Source: Liolophura sinensis (lineage: Eukaryota > Mollusca > Polyplacophora > Chitonida > Chitonidae). From it: a stretch of DNA of 64,000 bases. The translations under genes were made by a program, and so were the position numbers. Each line of letters starts with the position of its first letter. Position 1 is the stretch's first letter. The notes under the pieces were generated by a model. That model worked only from the letters and a program-made list of their open reading frames with translations. It was not told the DNA's origin and did not search any database. Shown here one piece after another: positions 60,983 to 64,000 of the stretch. Where the stretch lies: the NCBI RefSeq assembly GCF_032854445.1, contig NC_088301.1, forward strand, positions 7,436,281 to 7,500,280. Reading direction: 5' to 3'.

Positions 60983-61200
60983 CATACTCGAGAATTTTCA
61001 CTTATACCATGATGGTCATTTTAATGGGTGGAGGAAACTGGAATGACAAGGCATAAACCACCAAACTTTAGCAAATTACCGACAAACTTTCACAAATTAT
61101 TGAACAACGAGTTGTCTTCAACGAACATTAGGCTAAGCAAACAGTCATATGAGTGTGGTTGACTGCTTATTGTCACCAAAGCCACACAAATGGCGAAAAC
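60983..61200 (-). mobile_element. SINE-like repeat family 2, copy C
   Basis: CATACTCGAGAATTTTCACT, TATACCATGATGGTCATTTT, GGGTGGAGGAAACTGGAATG, GGCATAAACCACCAAACTTT, GTTGTCTTCAACGAACATTA, GGTTGACTGCTTATTGTCAC and CAAAGCCACACAAATGGCG. It is the best-preserved family 2 copy here and defines the block order used for the others. Confidence 0.65.
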
Positions 61201-61519
61201 AGAGAAATGATGTGTAAGTTCTCAGTCCAAGACCCTTGGAATCTACATGTCTAAAGCACATCCTATTTTACTCATCTTATACAGCACATTAACACATTAA
61301 TCTCTATTAACAAAGGATGGTTTATTTCCTACCATTAAAATTAAAATATCTTAACCTGAATTGCTATTAAATCTACAACTGACAAGCATAAATACATACC
61401 CTCTCATACAAAATTATTTACTATTCTCCAAGGAAAGAATAACCAACAGAGAAAAAAAACCATGAATAAGTGAAATGTCTTCTATACATGTATGGAAAAT
61501 ATGCTGCTGATTTTAATGA
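61201..61519. other. unassigned non-coding stretch
   Basis: AT-rich, nothing recognised. Confidence 0.45.
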
Positions 61520-62000
61520 TATGTTTGATATCTACCGCTCTGAAATCCCTGGGCATCCGAATTATAACAGCCATATTAATCCATTAGCTCACCCGATACC
61601 AGATCAAACGCCCTCTCTGTGGGGAAAGTGAAGCGCCTGTTTTATTGTTCCAGTTTCCGTAATGACCACCAGTAGAGACAGTTCATAACCTTTATAGCCC
61701 TCGGCCTATAGTTTAGCGGAATATATTTAGCCCTTACTCGGCAATAGTCCCTGATTGCCTGTACTTGTCACATCACAAGGGCCATATTGGTTGTAGTAAT
61801 CTTTTTAATCACCGAACATTTGCCCAGAGAGGACCCTGCCTTTCCAAAGGAGCCACTAGAGTTTCAGTCGCCTTGCATACTGAGCGGTCCATCGGCCAGT
61901 TACCCTTGCTAACTGATGCATTGCACTGCTCCCTGGAGATCAATGTTGTCAAAAACACTCATAATTCCCACAATTTTCCCCATTTACAGCAAATACATAC
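61520..62000. promoter_or_regulatory. possible regulatory block, repeat-free
   Basis: Balanced composition with ATTAATCCATTAGCTCACCC (OTX/homeobox-like), TTTTATTGTTCCAG (SOX-like), CCATATTGG and TTTTTAATCACCG. The 102-codon plus frame (61765-62073) has no domain I recognise. A conserved enhancer is possible, but this is inference from words and composition. Confidence 0.25.
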
Positions 62001-62420
62001 ATTGTTACCATGGGAACATCAAAGCAAACTTTCACAAGCATCAGATAAAATGCTCCTAACTCAATGCACTTGAAAACAGCCTAATATGATCTTCTTTTTT
62101 TTGGAGCAAACCTGTGTAAAAATATGAGCGAGCTGTGTCAGCCACCCTACCGGCAAACCATAACTATCATAGGAACCGACAAGTGATGGACAGCTAAAAA
62201 TAAACAGGATGAACTACAAGGACCATGAATATGTAAACAAACAAATGGCTGGGCCTGCATTATTTATACCATACACTCTTACACATACTGGTAAAAATGT
62301 AAACATAACTGTTGTAACATAAAATCCTGGATATATGTATTAGGTAATATTTCGCTTCTGTGCCAGTGAATATGGAAACTAATAAGGAAGGAGAAGGGAG
62401 TAACTCTTCATAAAACTCTC
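62001..62420. other. unassigned non-coding stretch
   Basis: AT-rich, nothing recognised. Confidence 0.45.
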
Positions 62421-62825
62421 CACAGCCTATTACAACAGCCTGATATATACACCGCAGCCTAACTATTACCACAGCCTAATAAATACACCACAGCCTATTA
62501 CTACAGCCTAATATATACACCACAGCCTAACTATTACCACAGCCTAATATATACACCACAGCCTATTACCACAGCCTAATATATACACCAAAGCCTACTA
62601 CAACGGCCTGACATACATGTATACACCAAAGCCTAATATATACACCACAGCCTATTACCACAGCCTAATATATATACCACAGCCTAATATCTAATACACC
62701 ACAGTCTAATACACTACAGCCTAATTATCACACAAAAGCCTAATACAGCAGTCAACTTAATACACAAAAGCCTTATACACAACAGCCTAAAATATACCAC
62801 AGCCTAATACACTAAAGCCTAAATA
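62421..62825. repeat. irregular 19-bp minisatellite
   Basis: Units of the type CACAGCCTAATATATACAC alternate with CACAGCCTATTAC and CACAGCCTAACTATTAC. Unit length drifts (about 13-24 bp), becoming irregular toward the right end. Roughly 20 CAGCCTA/AAGCCTA cores are present. Confidence 0.85.
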
Positions 62826-63608
62826 TTGCGGCCAAGTGACAGAGAGCAGGATTTCAAGGTGAATTTTATGAATGGAGGAAAGCAGAGAACCATTCTCTTT
62901 GCGTCGATTACATGACAACCAACACAATCCAAAAAGTACACCACAGCAAATCCAATCAGAGAAAGCAGGATTTACTTTTCTGAATGTCAGTAGTACAGAA
63001 TGCCATATGGCACATCCGATAAATTAAATCTAGCTGTGCCTGTAATATCTGTGCAGCCTCAAATAGCTTCCTGATTTGAATCTAAATACAGACACAAATG
63101 GATTAAGAGGTCCCAGGATGTGTACTCTTTATAGTCTTGTACTGTGATATGTCATGGAGTACTGAAGCAGCAATCTATTGTATGTTTCCACCAACAAAAA
63201 TGTTTTGACAAAAGAGGGACTTACATGACCCCAATATTTAATATCTCACAGCCATGAGCATATTGCATGAAAAACTAAGCTTCTATATGTGTTTTGATTT
63301 TGAATGCATTCAAAACTAAATGTATACATATTGCCTTTCCATACAGTTCATGTATCTTTACCATGTTCTTTATTAAAATGCACTTATTGGACTTAGGGGA
63401 TGGCCAAATGCTTATCTGTCCAAACCTCCAGCCATCTGTAACATACACCAGCTGAAGCTTGATTCTCTTTACCATTGAGAACTGACATCCTTGACCATGT
63501 CATACTTGTGTTGATGGTCATTGATTTACCAAGACTTTCCCATATTTGTGTTAATGCAGATTGCATTATCAAAACCCTTTCATACTTGGGTTCATGGGCA
63601 CTACATTG
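62826..63608. other. unassigned non-coding stretch
   Basis: AT-rich. A loose threefold phrase (CTTTCCCATA/CTTTCATACT/CTCTCACACA with TGTTGATGG/GTTAATGC/GTTCATGGGC) at about 63490-63625 hints at a decayed repeat of about 55 bp. Confidence 0.4.
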
Positions 63609-63685
63609 TCAAGGCTCTCTCACACATGAATTATCTACTATAGGCAGGCGTTGACGCCAACCATGCGGACACTTTACACACCTAC

Positions 63686-63815
63686 CTTTCTGTGCGAGAT
63701 CAGAGCTTCGTGCAGCTATCACCTGTTGAATCTCAATCACCTTGCCAAAGACACAGCCAGTTGCGTCTAGACCATGGGCACCAGCACAGACAGAGCAGCC
63801 AGCAATCTGACTCAT
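63686..63815 (-). other. GC-richer open stretch, possible exon (minus strand)
   Basis: From an ATG at 63815, a minus frame reads MSQIAGCSVCAGAHGLDATG and continues to AGAAAG/GTAGGTG, a fair donor (exon edge 63686). The stretch is visibly GC-richer than its flanks and its codon use looks ordinary. I do not recognise the peptide. No pyrimidine-rich acceptor lies upstream, so it would need to be a first coding exon. It cannot splice in frame onto the 39-codon frame at 55096: the donor leaves one base where that frame needs two. Confidence 0.25.
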
Positions 63816-63830
63816 GACATATGGCCAAAT

Positions 63831-64000
63831 CTATTCATATCCCTTCTCACAGTTTTCACGACACTGATTCAAGCCTATTGAATCTGTCGTATATATGCAC
63901 ATGTGTGAGCATATGTGTATATGTATATTCAATAATGCCCTATATCTGCATACCATATTGAAACAGATGTATCAACATCAAGTATCGTACATCCCACAGC
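63831..64000. other. unassigned end of window
   Basis: AT-rich, nothing recognised. Confidence 0.45.

Noticed and set aside
60680-61012. 110-codon Pro-rich plus frame
   Set aside because: Composition follows a C-rich tract and the frame runs into a SINE copy.

Overview
The window looks like non-coding DNA from an animal nuclear genome, most probably a mollusc or another lophotrochozoan. It is AT-rich and has no operon-like gene packing. It is full of simple repeats, long minisatellites, miniature inverted-repeat elements (MITEs) and tRNA-derived SINE copies, and it contains an assembly gap of exactly 200 N (52198-52397). The mollusc assignment rests on recall, not on a search. The SINE 3' region (TTTATTTATTTGATTGGTGT, then a GTACTCAAGAATATTTCACTT-like block, then GCCAGCATTATGG) resembles repeats I remember from molluscan genomes, and the palindrome ACATGT(A) is very frequent here.

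I find no protein-coding gene that I can defend. The longest non-repeat open frames (about 100-126 codons) are what chance predicts for 64 kb of this composition, and none shows a domain I recognise. The 480-codon frame at 38081-39523 is an artefact of an 18-bp tandem repeat. The best hints of transcription are on the minus strand. They are a possible exon at 54682-55096 with a good acceptor and a good GTAAGT donor, a possible exon at 6303-6471 with a perfect CAG/GTAAGT donor, and a GC-richer open stretch at 63686-63815. If real, they suggest the window is mostly intron or flank of a minus-strand gene, but they do not join into one reading frame.

Layout: 1-9 kb holds a near full-length SINE, TA microsatellites, a 19-bp minisatellite and a small MITE. 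9-21 kb holds G-quadruplex-prone tracts, two SINE families and a TA-flanked MITE. 21-37 kb holds more MITEs, a roughly 35-bp tandem array, two larger TIR elements, the best-preserved SINE (35541-35807) and a 660-bp fold-back element. 38-39.4 kb is an 18-bp minisatellite (about 73 units). 40-41 kb has a long-TIR element and two SINE copies. 45.26-47.18 kb is a 71-bp minisatellite (about 27 units) carrying a GTAAG(T/C) splice-donor-like motif in each unit. 52 kb is a roughly 26-bp array broken by the gap. 54.7-56.6 kb has the candidate exon and a possible regulatory block. 60.6-62.8 kb has a C-rich tract, a SINE copy, a second possible regulatory block and a 19-bp minisatellite.

Several repeat-poor, better-balanced stretches (about 33.6-34.6, 43.0-43.3, 43.8-44.6, 47.85-48.26, 55.78-56.56 and 61.52-62.0 kb) carry homeobox-, FOX- or SOX-like words and could be enhancers. 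This is inference only; no alignment could be run. I found no clear previously undescribed system.
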